DNA of 50,226 nt from a bacterium (lineage in GTDB: Bacteria; Verrucomicrobiota; Kiritimatiellia; CAIKKV01; CAITUY01). Every line of letters begins with the position of its first letter. Position 1 is the stretch's first letter. This document shows positions 40,265-48,245 of the stretch, in pieces. The notes under the pieces were generated by a model, which had not been told where the DNA came from, did no database searches, and saw only the letters and a program-made list of their open reading frames with translations. Made by a program: the position numbers and the translations under genes. Where the stretch lies: contig JBAXWB010000011.1 in NCBI GenBank assembly GCA_037128595.1, forward strand, positions 81,714 through 131,939, given 5' to 3'.

Positions 40265-43200
40265 ATGGTGCTCAATCCCGAATGGCGCAGACGCATTAAT
40301 AACTGGATGACCGTGATGCCATCCATGTACTTCAAGCCCCTTGGCACGGTCCCCTTCAAAGGCTTCGTGACGAAGCAGCAGCTCACGGCGGATCAGGCCC
40401 TTAAAGGCAAGTTTACGCTGATGGCGCCCGGAACCGACTGGGGCGGAAAATGGGATTACGGCTGGTTCAAAGGGAGCGTCCGCCTGCCCAAAGAAGCCGC
40501 CGGCGAACGGATCGCCATGCGGGTCAACGTCGGGGGCGAAGCGGCCATCATGCTGAACGGCATGAATTTTGGAGCCAACGACATCGGCCACAAGGAAATC
40601 ACGTTGACGCAAAAGGCCAAAGGCGGCGAAACATTTGAGATTCTCGTCGAATCATATGCAGGCCACGGCCCCCGCGTCGAGGGGGGCGGCCCCTGTCCCC
40701 ATGGGCATGAGATGGTCCCCGAACCGCCTGCCACCCAGGTGAAGGTCGGGGTCAGCGCCTTCGGCATCTGGGAGGAAGAACTCTTTCAGCTCCGCTTCGA
40801 TATGGAAACCCTGTTGCAACTCAGGGACAGCTTGGCCGACCATGAATCGTTGCGCGTCGCGGAAATTGATGATGCCCTCATGGAAGCCACACTGGTGATT
40901 GACTTGGAGCTGCCACGGGCGGACATGCTTAAAACCGTCCGGAAGGGCCGTGCGCTTCTTAAGCCCCTGCTTGAAAAGAAAAATGGTCCGACCTCGGCGC
41001 GCATGACCTGCTTCGGGCATTCCCACATCGATGTCGCCTGGCTCTGGCCCCTGCAGGAAACCGAGCGCAAGTGCTGCCGGACCTTCGCCTCGCAACTGGC
41101 CCTGATGGAAGAGTATCCCGAATACAAATTCCTGCAGAGTCAGCCGCATCTGTACCAGATGGTCAAAACCAAGTATCCCGCCCTTTATCAGCGGATCAAG
41201 AAGGCCGTCAAAGCGGGCCGCTGGCTCCCTGAAGGCGGCATGTGGGTTGAGGCGGACACCAATATCACCGGCGGGGAAAGCCTGATCCGCCAGTTCATCC
41301 ATGGCAAGCAGTTCTTCAAGCAGGAGTTCGGTGTCGACAACGAACTCATGTGGCTGCCGGATGTCTTCGGCTATAGCGGCGCGATGCCCCAGATCATGAA
41401 AGGGTGCGGCATCAAATATTTCTCCACCCAGAAGATTTTCTGGACCTACAACGGGGGCGACCCGTTCCCCTACAATATCTTCAACTGGGTCGGCATCGAT
41501 GGCACCAAGGTCCTCTCCTATCTCCACAACGACTACAACTCCGAAACCAGTCCGAAGGCGATTGCCCAACGCTGGCGGGAGCGCGTCCAGAAGGACTCGG
41601 TGCACAATGCCCGGCTGGTCCCGTTCGGGTGGGGTGACGGAGGCGGCGGCCCGACCCGTGAGCATTTTGAATTCCTGAAGCGGGGGAAAAACCTGGAGGG
41701 CCTGCCGCGCTGCGAAATCGAAGCCCCTGGCGCTTATTTCAGCAAGCTGAATACCTCGAAACTCCCCTCATGGGTCGGGGAACTCTACTTCCAGGCCCAT
41801 CGTGGCACCTATACGACCCAGGCTAAAACCAAACAGGGAAACCGCCGCTCGGAGCTGGGCTTGCGCGAGGCCGAACTGTGGGGCGCCACCGCCGCCCTCC
41901 TCGCCCGCTTCCCGTTCCCGCTCAAGCAGGCGGATGGGCTGTGGAAGGCCGTCCTGCTGAATCAGTTTCATGACATTATCCCCGGCTCTTCCATTCACCG
42001 GGTCTACGAGGAAGCGGAGGCCGCTTACGCCAACGTCATCAGCAAGGCGGACACGATTGCGGACAATGCCAGAAAGGCGCTGGTCAAAAACAACCCCGCA
42101 GCCCTCACCGTGTTCAATTCCCTCTCATGGAAACGGGATGCGATCGTGGAACTACCGGCTGGCTTCACCCACGCGGAAACCATGCATGGCGAAGCCCTTG
42201 TCACCCAGGAGAGTGGCGGAAAAACCTGCGCACGGGTCAAGGATGTTCCCGCCTGCGGCTGGGTGTCCATCCGGAAATCATCTAAAGCGCCGGTCGTCAC
42301 GAACCCCGTCAAAGCGAGTCGGACCAGCCTGGAAAACGAATTCCTGAAGCTGACCCTGAATGCCTGCGGGGAGATCACAAGCGTGATTGATCGGGAAACC
42401 GGCGAGGAATTTGCGGCCGGCCCCTGCAACCGTTTCAAGCTCTACAAAGATGTCCCGGGCTTGTTTGATGCCTGGGATATCGACAGCATGTATAAACAGC
42501 AGCCGGTTGAACTTGATCGCAAGGCCACCCTGAAGGTCGTCGCCCAGGGCCCGCTCTGTGCGGCGGTGGAAGTGACCCGCCTGATCGGCTCGTCCAAACT
42601 GAGCCAGAAGATCATCCTCCGGTCCGGCAGTCGCCGGATCGATTTCAAAACCACGATTGACTGGAAGGAGAGCCACAAGCTCCTGAAGGTCAATTTCCCG
42701 GTCACCGTCCACAACGAGGATGCCCTGCACGATATCCAGTTTGGTTACGTGAAGCGTCCGACGCATGCCACACGCCCGTACGATGCCGGCCGCTTTGAGG
42801 TCTGCAATCACAAATGGACCGCCCTCGTCGAGGAGTCCCGGAGCGCCGCCGTCCTCAATGACAGCAAGTATGGCGTCAACGTGGAAGGGAACAGTATCAA
42901 CCTGACGCTTCTGCGCGCGCCGCTTGCGCCCGATATGACAGCCGACAAGGGCATTCAGGAGTTCACCTATGCCTTCTATTGCCAGAAGGGTTCCTTCACC
43001 CACTCCGGCATCATTCAGCAGGCCTATGAATTGAATGTGCCGGTGACCACCGCCAGGGGTGCCGCGGAGACGGCCAGCCTCTTGAGTCTGGATGCCGGTA
43101 ATGTGATCGTCGAGACCGTCAAGCCGGCGGAAGACGGCTCAGGGGACCTGGTGATCCGCCTCTACGAGTCGGTGCACAATGCCACCCAGTGCCGCCTGTC

Positions 43201-43336
43201 CGTGGGCCTCCCCTTCAAACAGGCCTTTGAGACCAATATGCTCGAAGGTGCCGCCAAGGAGATCAAAGCCCAAAACGGCTCGCTGCGCCTTAAATTCCGT
43301 CCGTTTGAAATCAAGACGATCCGGCTGAAGGGATAA
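40265..43336 (+). CDS. Alpha-mannosidase, glycoside hydrolase family 38
   Basis: 1023 aa. An N-terminal beta domain (about 1-240) precedes the GH38 catalytic domain, beginning CFGHSHIDVAWLWPLQETER (about 250), where His and Asp bind zinc. The catalytic nucleophile is the Asp of LMWLPDVFGYSG (about 365). NQFHDIIPGSSIHRVYEEAE marks the mid helical domain, and the C-terminal beta domains (VFNSLSWKRD, GYVKRPTHATRPYDAGRFEV) complete the family to its usual length. It removes alpha-linked mannose from glycans. No signal peptide is visible, so it likely acts in the cytoplasm on imported oligosaccharides. GGAG precedes the ATG. Confidence 0.94.
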   Translation: MVLNPEWRRRINNWMTVMPSMYFKPLGTVPFKGFVTKQQLTADQALKGKFTLMAPGTDWGGKWDYGWFKGSVRLPKEAAGERIAMRVNVGGEAAIMLNGMNFGANDIGHKEITLTQKAKGGETFEILVESYAGHGPRVEGGGPCPHGHEMVPEPPATQVKVGVSAFGIWEEELFQLRFDMETLLQLRDSLADHESLRVAEIDDALMEATLVIDLELPRADMLKTVRKGRALLKPLLEKKNGPTSARMTCFGHSHIDVAWLWPLQETERKCCRTFASQLALMEEYPEYKFLQSQPHLYQMVKTKYPALYQRIKKAVKAGRWLPEGGMWVEADTNITGGESLIRQFIHGKQFFKQEFGVDNELMWLPDVFGYSGAMPQIMKGCGIKYFSTQKIFWTYNGGDPFPYNIFNWVGIDGTKVLSYLHNDYNSETSPKAIAQRWRERVQKDSVHNARLVPFGWGDGGGGPTREHFEFLKRGKNLEGLPRCEIEAPGAYFSKLNTSKLPSWVGELYFQAHRGTYTTQAKTKQGNRRSELGLREAELWGATAALLARFPFPLKQADGLWKAVLLNQFHDIIPGSSIHRVYEEAEAAYANVISKADTIADNARKALVKNNPAALTVFNSLSWKRDAIVELPAGFTHAETMHGEALVTQESGGKTCARVKDVPACGWVSIRKSSKAPVVTNPVKASRTSLENEFLKLTLNACGEITSVIDRETGEEFAAGPCNRFKLYKDVPGLFDAWDIDSMYKQQPVELDRKATLKVVAQGPLCAAVEVTRLIGSSKLSQKIILRSGSRRIDFKTTIDWKESHKLLKVNFPVTVHNEDALHDIQFGYVKRPTHATRPYDAGRFEVCNHKWTALVEESRSAAVLNDSKYGVNVEGNSINLTLLRAPLAPDMTADKGIQEFTYAFYCQKGSFTHSGIIQQAYELNVPVTTARGAAETASLLSLDAGNVIVETVKPAEDGSGDLVIRLYESVHNATQCRLSVGLPFKQAFETNMLEGAAKEIKAQNGSLRLKFRPFEIKTIRLKG

Positions 43337-43383
43337 AGGCCTGACGGCAGAATCGGCTGACTTGAATCAAGCCAGCAACACGA

Positions 43384-43471
43384 CGGCTCGGCAGGGACGC
43401 CTCGCCCTACCAATTAAATCAGGTGTTGTTCGAATGTGCATTCGGGTAGGGCGAACCGTCCCGGTGAACCG
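43384..43471. repeat. Dispersed hairpin repeat, copy 2 (88 bp)
   Basis: Left arm starting CGGCTCGGCAGGGACGCCTC and right arm starting GGTAGGGCGAACCGTCCCGG repeat the element at 34927-35015, with a diverged loop. It lies between the convergent ends of the mannosidase and the 168-aa gene, where it could also act as a transcription barrier. Confidence 0.85.
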
Positions 43472-43478
43472 CTTGTGC

Positions 43479-43985
43479 TTAGAGCGTCCGGCTATCATAA
43501 GCCCAGTGAAGCAGGGCTTGGCGCTGGCGGGGCCGGCAGTGGATATCTCCGGCAGGACAGGCTTTCTTCAACTGGGCCACATGGCGGGTCATGGCTGCCC
43601 AGCGCTTGATCTGGCGTCCATCATCAGGGCCACGCCGCCCCATGTAATACCGGCAGTACCATTGGAACCAGCCACGCGGATCCTCGGCACAGATCCAGTC
43701 CTTCTCGCGCCAGTAACTCAGGGGTTTGGACGCATTGACCCCAAAGTAATTCAGTTTGGGATTACGCTGAACCGGGCTCAGCTTCGCTTTTACAAACCAG
43801 GCCTTGGGAAATTCATCCTGACAATCGGTCATGTATTTCCCGCCGAAAACGCCCATTTCCAGCATTTCCTTCGGGGTTAACTCAGGATCGAATTCAGGAT
43901 GAAAATGGTGACCGACCGGCTCTGTCAACCAATAGACAAAGCCGGTCTGCATCCGGTCGTTGACAACCACTTTCCGTTTTTCCAT
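43479..43985 (-). CDS. Conserved protein of unknown function, 168 aa, coupled to wrbA
   Basis: 168 aa from the ATG at 43985, which overlaps the wrbA stop by one base (TAATG). The longer frame reaching 44294 is an antisense-register artefact over wrbA. Phrases include GFVYWLTEPVGHHFHPEFDP, LTPKEMLEMGVFGGKYMTDC, GWFQWYCRYYMGRR and CRPRQRQALLHWAYDSR. I recognise this as a widespread family without assigned function, rich in Trp/Tyr and with conserved Cys and His. No membrane or signal segment. Coupling to a flavodoxin-type quinone reductase may point to redox or repair chemistry. Confidence 0.82.
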   Translation of the reverse strand: MEKRKVVVNDRMQTGFVYWLTEPVGHHFHPEFDPELTPKEMLEMGVFGGKYMTDCQDEFPKAWFVKAKLSPVQRNPKLNYFGVNASKPLSYWREKDWICAEDPRGWFQWYCRYYMGRRGPDDGRQIKRWAAMTRHVAQLKKACPAGDIHCRPRQRQALLHWAYDSRTL

Positions 43986-44599
43986 TACGCCTTGAGTTTG
44001 AGCGCAATGCGGGCCACATGAGCGCCTTGGAAGCGGGCGCCAGCCAATTCGTTCTCGCTTGGCATCCGTTCGCCCTGTCCACCGGTAATGGTGGTCGCGC
44101 CATAAGGACTGCCCCCGGTCACTTCCGCAAAGCCCATTTGCCCGGCAAAGGCGTACGGCAACCCCACGACGATCATCCCCTGATGCAACAGCGTGGTGTG
44201 GAAACTGAGGATGGTCGACTCCTGGCCGCCATGCTGGGTCGCGGAACTGCAGAAAACGCTGCCAGGCTTCCCGACAAGCGCACCTTTCATCCAAAGCCCA
44301 CCCGTGCTATCCAGGAACTGACGCATCTGACCGCACATATTGCCAAACCGGGTCGGTACCCCGAATATGATGGCATCCGCCGCAACCAGGTCATCGGTCG
44401 TTACCACCGGGACATGCGCCATGCGTTTCTGGGCATCAATCGCGCCCATCTTACCCAACACCTCGTCCGAAAGGGTTTCCGGCACCCGCTTGATGATGGC
44501 CTTGCAACCGGCTACTTCGCGTACGCCTTCTGCCACCGCTTCCGCCATCTTGTAGATATGTCCATACAAACTGTACTCAACAATTAAAACGTTACTCAT
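43985..44599 (-). CDS. wrbA: NAD(P)H:quinone oxidoreductase, WrbA type
   Basis: 204 aa from the ATG at 44599 (AGGA upstream). The flavodoxin-fold FMN site starts [19 protein letters not shown]; usual WrbA has YYSxYGH. Then come [59 protein letters not shown], and [20 protein letters not shown] near the end. It reduces quinones by two electrons with FMN and NADH/NADPH, avoiding semiquinones. First gene of a two-gene unit with the 168-aa gene. Confidence 0.94.
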   Translation of the reverse strand: MSNVLIVEYSLYGHIYKMAEAVAEGVREVAGCKAIIKRVPETLSDEVLGKMGAIDAQKRMAHVPVVTTDDLVAADAIIFGVPTRFGNMCGQMRQFLDSTGGLWMKGALVGKPGSVFCSSATQHGGQESTILSFHTTLLHQGMIVVGLPYAFAGQMGFAEVTGGSPYGATTITGGQGERMPSENELAGARFQGAHVARIALKLKA

Positions 44600-44731
44600 A
44601 GTCACATCCTTTCGGTTCTTGTTCTTACTCGTAATCGCACTCCTGTATATACGTCAGGCACGTATTCACGAGTTACATCGTAGAGAGTTACGATCAAAAA
44701 GCAAGGGCAAGAACAAAAAAACAAGCGTCCC

Positions 44732-45073
44732 TTACCCGATGGCCACGGAACCGGTTTCGCCGGTGCGGATCCGCAGGCACTCATGCATGTCGAATACGAA
44801 GATTTTACCATCCCCGGTCCGCCCGGTCCGCGCCCCTTCCGTAATGGCATCCATGGCCGGTTTCACGAACTCATCGTTGACGGCAATCTCAAGTTTCACC
44901 TTCTTCAGCAGGGTGCCCGCCTCCTTATGACTCCGGTACACCTCGGCGATGCCCTTCTGCCGGCCCCGTCCCACCACATTGGAAACGGTCACCAATTGAA
45001 TGTCTTTCTTCAACAACAGGGCCAACACCTCGTCCAATCGATCCGGCTGAATAATCGCGATAATGTATTTCAT
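44732..45073 (-). CDS. glnK: Nitrogen regulatory protein P-II
   Basis: 113 aa (normal 112), with AGGAG before the ATG. The PII fold is complete: MKYIIAIIQPDRLDEVLALL, the T loop GRGRQKGIAEVYRSHKEAG, the B loop TGRTGDGKIFVFDM, and RIRTGETGSVAIG. Tyr46 is present, but position 51, the uridylylated Tyr in enterobacteria (YRGAEY), is Glu here (YRSHKE). Its place directly downstream of amtB indicates the GlnK role of binding and closing the ammonium channel in response to 2-oxoglutarate and ATP/ADP. Covalent control by uridylylation is unlikely. Confidence 0.92.
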   Translation of the reverse strand: MKYIIAIIQPDRLDEVLALLLKKDIQLVTVSNVVGRGRQKGIAEVYRSHKEAGTLLKKVKLEIAVNDEFVKPAMDAITEGARTGRTGDGKIFVFDMHECLRIRTGETGSVAIG

Positions 45074-45085
45074 GATTTCTCCTCA

Positions 45086-46438
45086 TTAATCCAATACGGT
45101 ATATCCTGACTCACGATGCTGGGTGAGATCCAGTCCAATCGCCTCTTCATGCTCCTTCACGCGCAAACCGATGACAAAGTCCACCACCTTGAACAAAACC
45201 AGCGACATCACAAACGAATAGGCCATGGTGATGCCCACCGCCTTGAGCTGGATCCACAGCTGCATCGGATTGCCATAGAACAGGCCGCTAACGCCGGCCG
45301 GATTGACGGACCGGGTGGCCCAGATGCCCACCGCGATGGTACCCCAGATACCCCCGATCCCATGAACCCCGAAGGCGTCCAGCGAATCATCATACTGGTA
45401 TTTCGCCTTGAGAGCGGTCACCGCCAGCCAGCAGATAATCCCGGACAGCAGACCGATCCAGATAGCCCCCGATACCGCCACATAGCCCGCCCCGGGCGTG
45501 ACCGCCGCCAGCCCTGCCACGGCCCCGGTGATCATTCCCAGCGTCGTCGGCTTGCCAAATTTCACCCAGTCCAGAATCGACCAGACCAGGCCCGCCGCCG
45601 CCCCGGCAATATGGGTGCACATAAACGCGCTGACGGCCACGTGATTGGCGGCCAGGGCACTTCCCGCATTAAACCCGAACCAACCGAACCACAGCAACCC
45701 GGCACCCAGCACGGCCACCGGCAGATTATGCGGCGGCGAAATCGCATCCGGGAATCCCTTGCGTTTACCCAATACAATCACCGCGGCCAGCGCGGCCATA
45801 CCGGCATTGATATGGACCACAATCCCGCCGGCAAAATCCACAGCCCCCATCCCCCCCTGGGTGCCCAGGAAGCCGCCCTGTCCCCAGACCCAATGCGCCA
45901 CGGGGTCATACACCAGGGTGGTCCACAAAATACTGAACACCACAAAGGCGGCAAAGCGCATGCGCTCGGCAAAGGCCCCGATGATCAGGGCCGGCGTAAT
46001 CACCGCAAACATCATTTGAAAGATCACGAAGGCGGTGTGGGGCACCGTGGGGGCATAAGAGGAGGCCTCCATTCCCACATTCTTCAGCCCCACCCAATCC
46101 AGGCTTCCCACGATGCCAAACAGGTCAGGACCAAAGGATAAGCTGTACCCGCAAAAAACCCATTGCAGACTGATGACACTCAGCATCATGAAGCACTGCA
46201 TCAGAATGGAGAGCACGTTCTTCCGTCGAACCAGACCTCCATAAAAGAAGGCCAGTCCTGGCGTCATCAGCATCACCAAGGCGGCTGATAACAACACCCA
46301 GACCGTATCGGCCCCATTAATTCCCGGACCCACGCCGGCAGACGTCGCAATCGAAACCTGATCCCCGGCCCATAACACCGCCGGCATCAATCCTGCCATC
46401 ACCACCACAAACCCCAGCCAACGTTTTGTTAACCACAT
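45086..46438 (-). CDS. amtB: Ammonium transporter
   Basis: 450 aa with a cleavable signal peptide (LGFVVVMAGLMPAVLWAGDQ) followed by 11 helices. Family marks: LMTPGLAFFYGGLVRRKN, the outer Phe gate region, DFAGGIVVHINAGMAALAAV with the first pore His, ALAANHVAVSAFMCTHIAGA, and GVHGIGGIWGTIAVGIWATR with the second pore His. It conducts ammonium into the cytoplasm. It is cotranscribed with glnK (12-base gap) and has a sigma-54 promoter upstream. Confidence 0.95.
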   Translation of the reverse strand: MWLTKRWLGFVVVMAGLMPAVLWAGDQVSIATSAGVGPGINGADTVWVLLSAALVMLMTPGLAFFYGGLVRRKNVLSILMQCFMMLSVISLQWVFCGYSLSFGPDLFGIVGSLDWVGLKNVGMEASSYAPTVPHTAFVIFQMMFAVITPALIIGAFAERMRFAAFVVFSILWTTLVYDPVAHWVWGQGGFLGTQGGMGAVDFAGGIVVHINAGMAALAAVIVLGKRKGFPDAISPPHNLPVAVLGAGLLWFGWFGFNAGSALAANHVAVSAFMCTHIAGAAAGLVWSILDWVKFGKPTTLGMITGAVAGLAAVTPGAGYVAVSGAIWIGLLSGIICWLAVTALKAKYQYDDSLDAFGVHGIGGIWGTIAVGIWATRSVNPAGVSGLFYGNPMQLWIQLKAVGITMAYSFVMSLVLFKVVDFVIGLRVKEHEEAIGLDLTQHRESGYTVLD

Positions 46439-46553
46439 GCCCGGATCCCCTCTGCTTTCACATGCTATTGCTCAGCCATTCCCACATCCATGTCGGATTA
46501 AGTCAGCCTCACGCCCTTTACCGACCCTCATTTGCACAGACCTCGTTTGTAAC

Positions 46554-46569
46554 AGCAAAGGTTGTACCA
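46554..46569 (-). promoter_or_regulatory. Sigma-54 (RpoN) promoter of amtB-glnK
   Basis: On the minus strand TGGTACAACCTTTGCT matches the -24/-12 consensus TGGCAC-N5-TTGCW at all but one base, with the required spacing. It lies about 115 bases before the amtB ATG. Nitrogen-regulated sigma-54 control of amtB-glnK is common. Confidence 0.72.
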
Positions 46570-46762
46570 ACTGAAAAAATATCTCTCTTAAAAATCAGGA
46601 ACAAGGAAGGGGTTTGAGTTTTAACATATTGAATTCGAATAAGTTAAATCAGATGAATTTTTAATTAATAATACTGCTGCCAACATCATAGCCAACCTGA
46701 GGCGAAAATATTGCCTACAATTTTGTAGCATAAAACTTAAACACGACATATTTGAATAGATT

Positions 46763-46777
46763 ATCAATGTCATTGAT
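46763..46777. promoter_or_regulatory. Operator-like 15-bp palindrome upstream of URO-D gene 2
   Basis: ATCAATGTCATTGAT is a perfect palindrome around one central base, 36 bases before the ATG at 46814. A second inverted repeat, CTACAATTTTGTAG (46715-46728), lies 34 bases further upstream. Confidence 0.35.
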
Positions 46778-46813
46778 GATGTAATCCGGCAATACACAAA
46801 ACTGGAGACACGC

Positions 46814-47899
46814 ATGCAACCCATGACCGGAAAAGAACGCTTCACCAATACCTTGGCCCTCAAACCCGTGGATCACAGCCCCTGTCACGAGGATCTCTGG
46901 CCCGAAACCCATCAGTTATGGAAAGACACCGGCTTGCTTAAAGGTGATTATATCGAACAGTTCAAACTGGACCTGCGTTGCGGCGGTTGGCCCAACAATA
47001 CCGTCGACCTTGATTTCAAGCCGGTCGTGCTCGAAGAGACGGACGACACCCAGCTCATCCTGGATGGCAATGGGGCCCAGCTCCGCCGCCACAAAAAACA
47101 TTCCGCCACCCCGGAGCATGTCAACTTCAGCGTCACCGAACGCAGTACCTGGGCGGAAAAGGCCAAACCGTTCCTGATCGGAACCGACCGGCGCCGCATC
47201 GCTTTCGAGAACTACCGGACCACCCGCGCCCAAGCTCATAAAAACCAGGAATTCTACTGCTGGTCCGGAATCGGGCCGTTTGAGATGATCCACCCGCTCT
47301 GCGGACACGAACATATGCTGGTGGGCATGGCGCTGGATCCGGACTGGGTCAAAGACATGGTCATGACCTATGTAGACCTGACCATCCGGCACCTTGAAGT
47401 CCTCTTCGCCGAGGAAGGTCTTCCCGATGGTGCCTTTATCTACGAGGACATGGGATTCAAGGAACGGCCCTTCATGTCACCGGAAATGTATGCGGAGATC
47501 ATTGAGCCCGGTCATAAACGCATGTTCGACTTTTTCCACGGAAAGGGCCTGAAGGTCATCGTGCACTCCTGTGGATTTATCGAGCCGCTCGTGCCGGGCT
47601 TGATCCGCGCCGGCATGAACTGCCTGCAGGCCATGGAGGTCAAGGCCGGGATGAACCTTCCCCGCCTGGCGAAACAATACGGTAAACAGATCGCCTTTTT
47701 CGGCGGCGTCGACGCCCGTGCCCTCATCAGCAATGACCGGGCGATCCTTGATGCGGAAATGGACCGGACCATTGGCGCCCTTATGGATATGGACTGCAGC
47801 TATGTGATCCACTCCGACCATTCGATCCCGCCCGAGGTGAAGTTCGAGACCCTGGAATACTTTTTCGAGCGCGGCCGCCGTATGACCGCCCATCGGTAA
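46814..47899 (+). CDS. URO-D family protein, methyltransferase-like (copy 2)
   Basis: 361 aa with GGAG 9 bases before the ATG. It starts MQPMTGKERFTNTLALKPVD, as is usual for corrinoid-methyltransferase-like URO-D proteins. The zinc-type motif is LKVIVHSCGFIEPLVPGL (His251, Cys253), followed by AMEVKAGMNLPRLAKQYGKQ and FFGGVDARALI and HSDHSIPPEV. It shares these segments with the gene at 10527, so both belong to one paralogous group that is unlikely to make coproporphyrinogen. Its own AT-rich upstream region carries two palindromes. Confidence 0.85.
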   Translation: MQPMTGKERFTNTLALKPVDHSPCHEDLWPETHQLWKDTGLLKGDYIEQFKLDLRCGGWPNNTVDLDFKPVVLEETDDTQLILDGNGAQLRRHKKHSATPEHVNFSVTERSTWAEKAKPFLIGTDRRRIAFENYRTTRAQAHKNQEFYCWSGIGPFEMIHPLCGHEHMLVGMALDPDWVKDMVMTYVDLTIRHLEVLFAEEGLPDGAFIYEDMGFKERPFMSPEMYAEIIEPGHKRMFDFFHGKGLKVIVHSCGFIEPLVPGLIRAGMNCLQAMEVKAGMNLPRLAKQYGKQIAFFGGVDARALISNDRAILDAEMDRTIGALMDMDCSYVIHSDHSIPPEVKFETLEYFFERGRRMTAHR

Positions 47900-48245
47900 G
47901 ATGAGGAGGATGCTGAGGAGATTTGGGAGTTGCGCGATTGCTTGACGTCGCGGTTCAGATAGTCAATGCACCCGGTAGCCCACCGCATCGGACCGATTTT
48001 GCGGCTTTCTGCGGCACTTGGTCCGAGGAAGAATTCAGCGCTTTCGAAACTCGCGTGGCTGACATGGAAAACATGCCACTGAGAGTGGATCGCATCTGCT
48101 GACCTACGACACCCATTTTTCAGACGTGCCCGGGCTCCTGCTCTGGCAAAACTGAGTTTAACGCCATCGCCGCAAACGCCTCGCCTCCCGGTTCGACAAT
48201 CCGTGTAACGCCCGAAAAGATTCCGGAAAGTTGAATTAGGGGCCA
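47900..48245. other. Gene-poor stretch with toxin-antitoxin debris
   Basis: 346 bases between two convergent URO-D genes. The only recognisable content is the antitoxin/VapC remnant at 47970-48155. The sequence from 48156 to 48245 shows nothing identifiable. Confidence 0.6.
47970..48155 (+). pseudogene. VapBC-type toxin-antitoxin remnant
   Basis: A frame at about 47970-48102 encodes DFAAFCGTWSEEEFSAFETR, which resembles the C-terminal half of small antitoxins (GTWSEEEAxEFE). In another frame, 48081-48155 encodes ESGSHLLTYDTHFSDVPGLL followed by LWQN and a stop, matching the C terminus of PIN-domain toxins (LLTYDxHFxxVPGL). The toxin's catalytic acidic residues and most of both genes are gone, so a deletion has fused the ends. 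Confidence 0.55.

Larger units (their letters stand above)
46439..46813. other. Divergent regulatory region between amtB and URO-D gene 2
   Basis: 375 bases without a gene. It holds the sigma-54 element for amtB (46554-46569) and, on the URO-D side, AT-rich sequence with two palindromes. No other ORF of note. Confidence 0.7.

Noticed and set aside
43986-44294. N-terminal extension of the 168-aa gene
   Set aside because: The first 103 residues of the long frame are an out-of-register reading of wrbA; the ATG at 43985 fits the family start.
45116-46141. 341-aa plus-strand frame opposite amtB
   Set aside because: Antisense shadow of a well-conserved membrane protein gene; biased His/Arg/Gln content.
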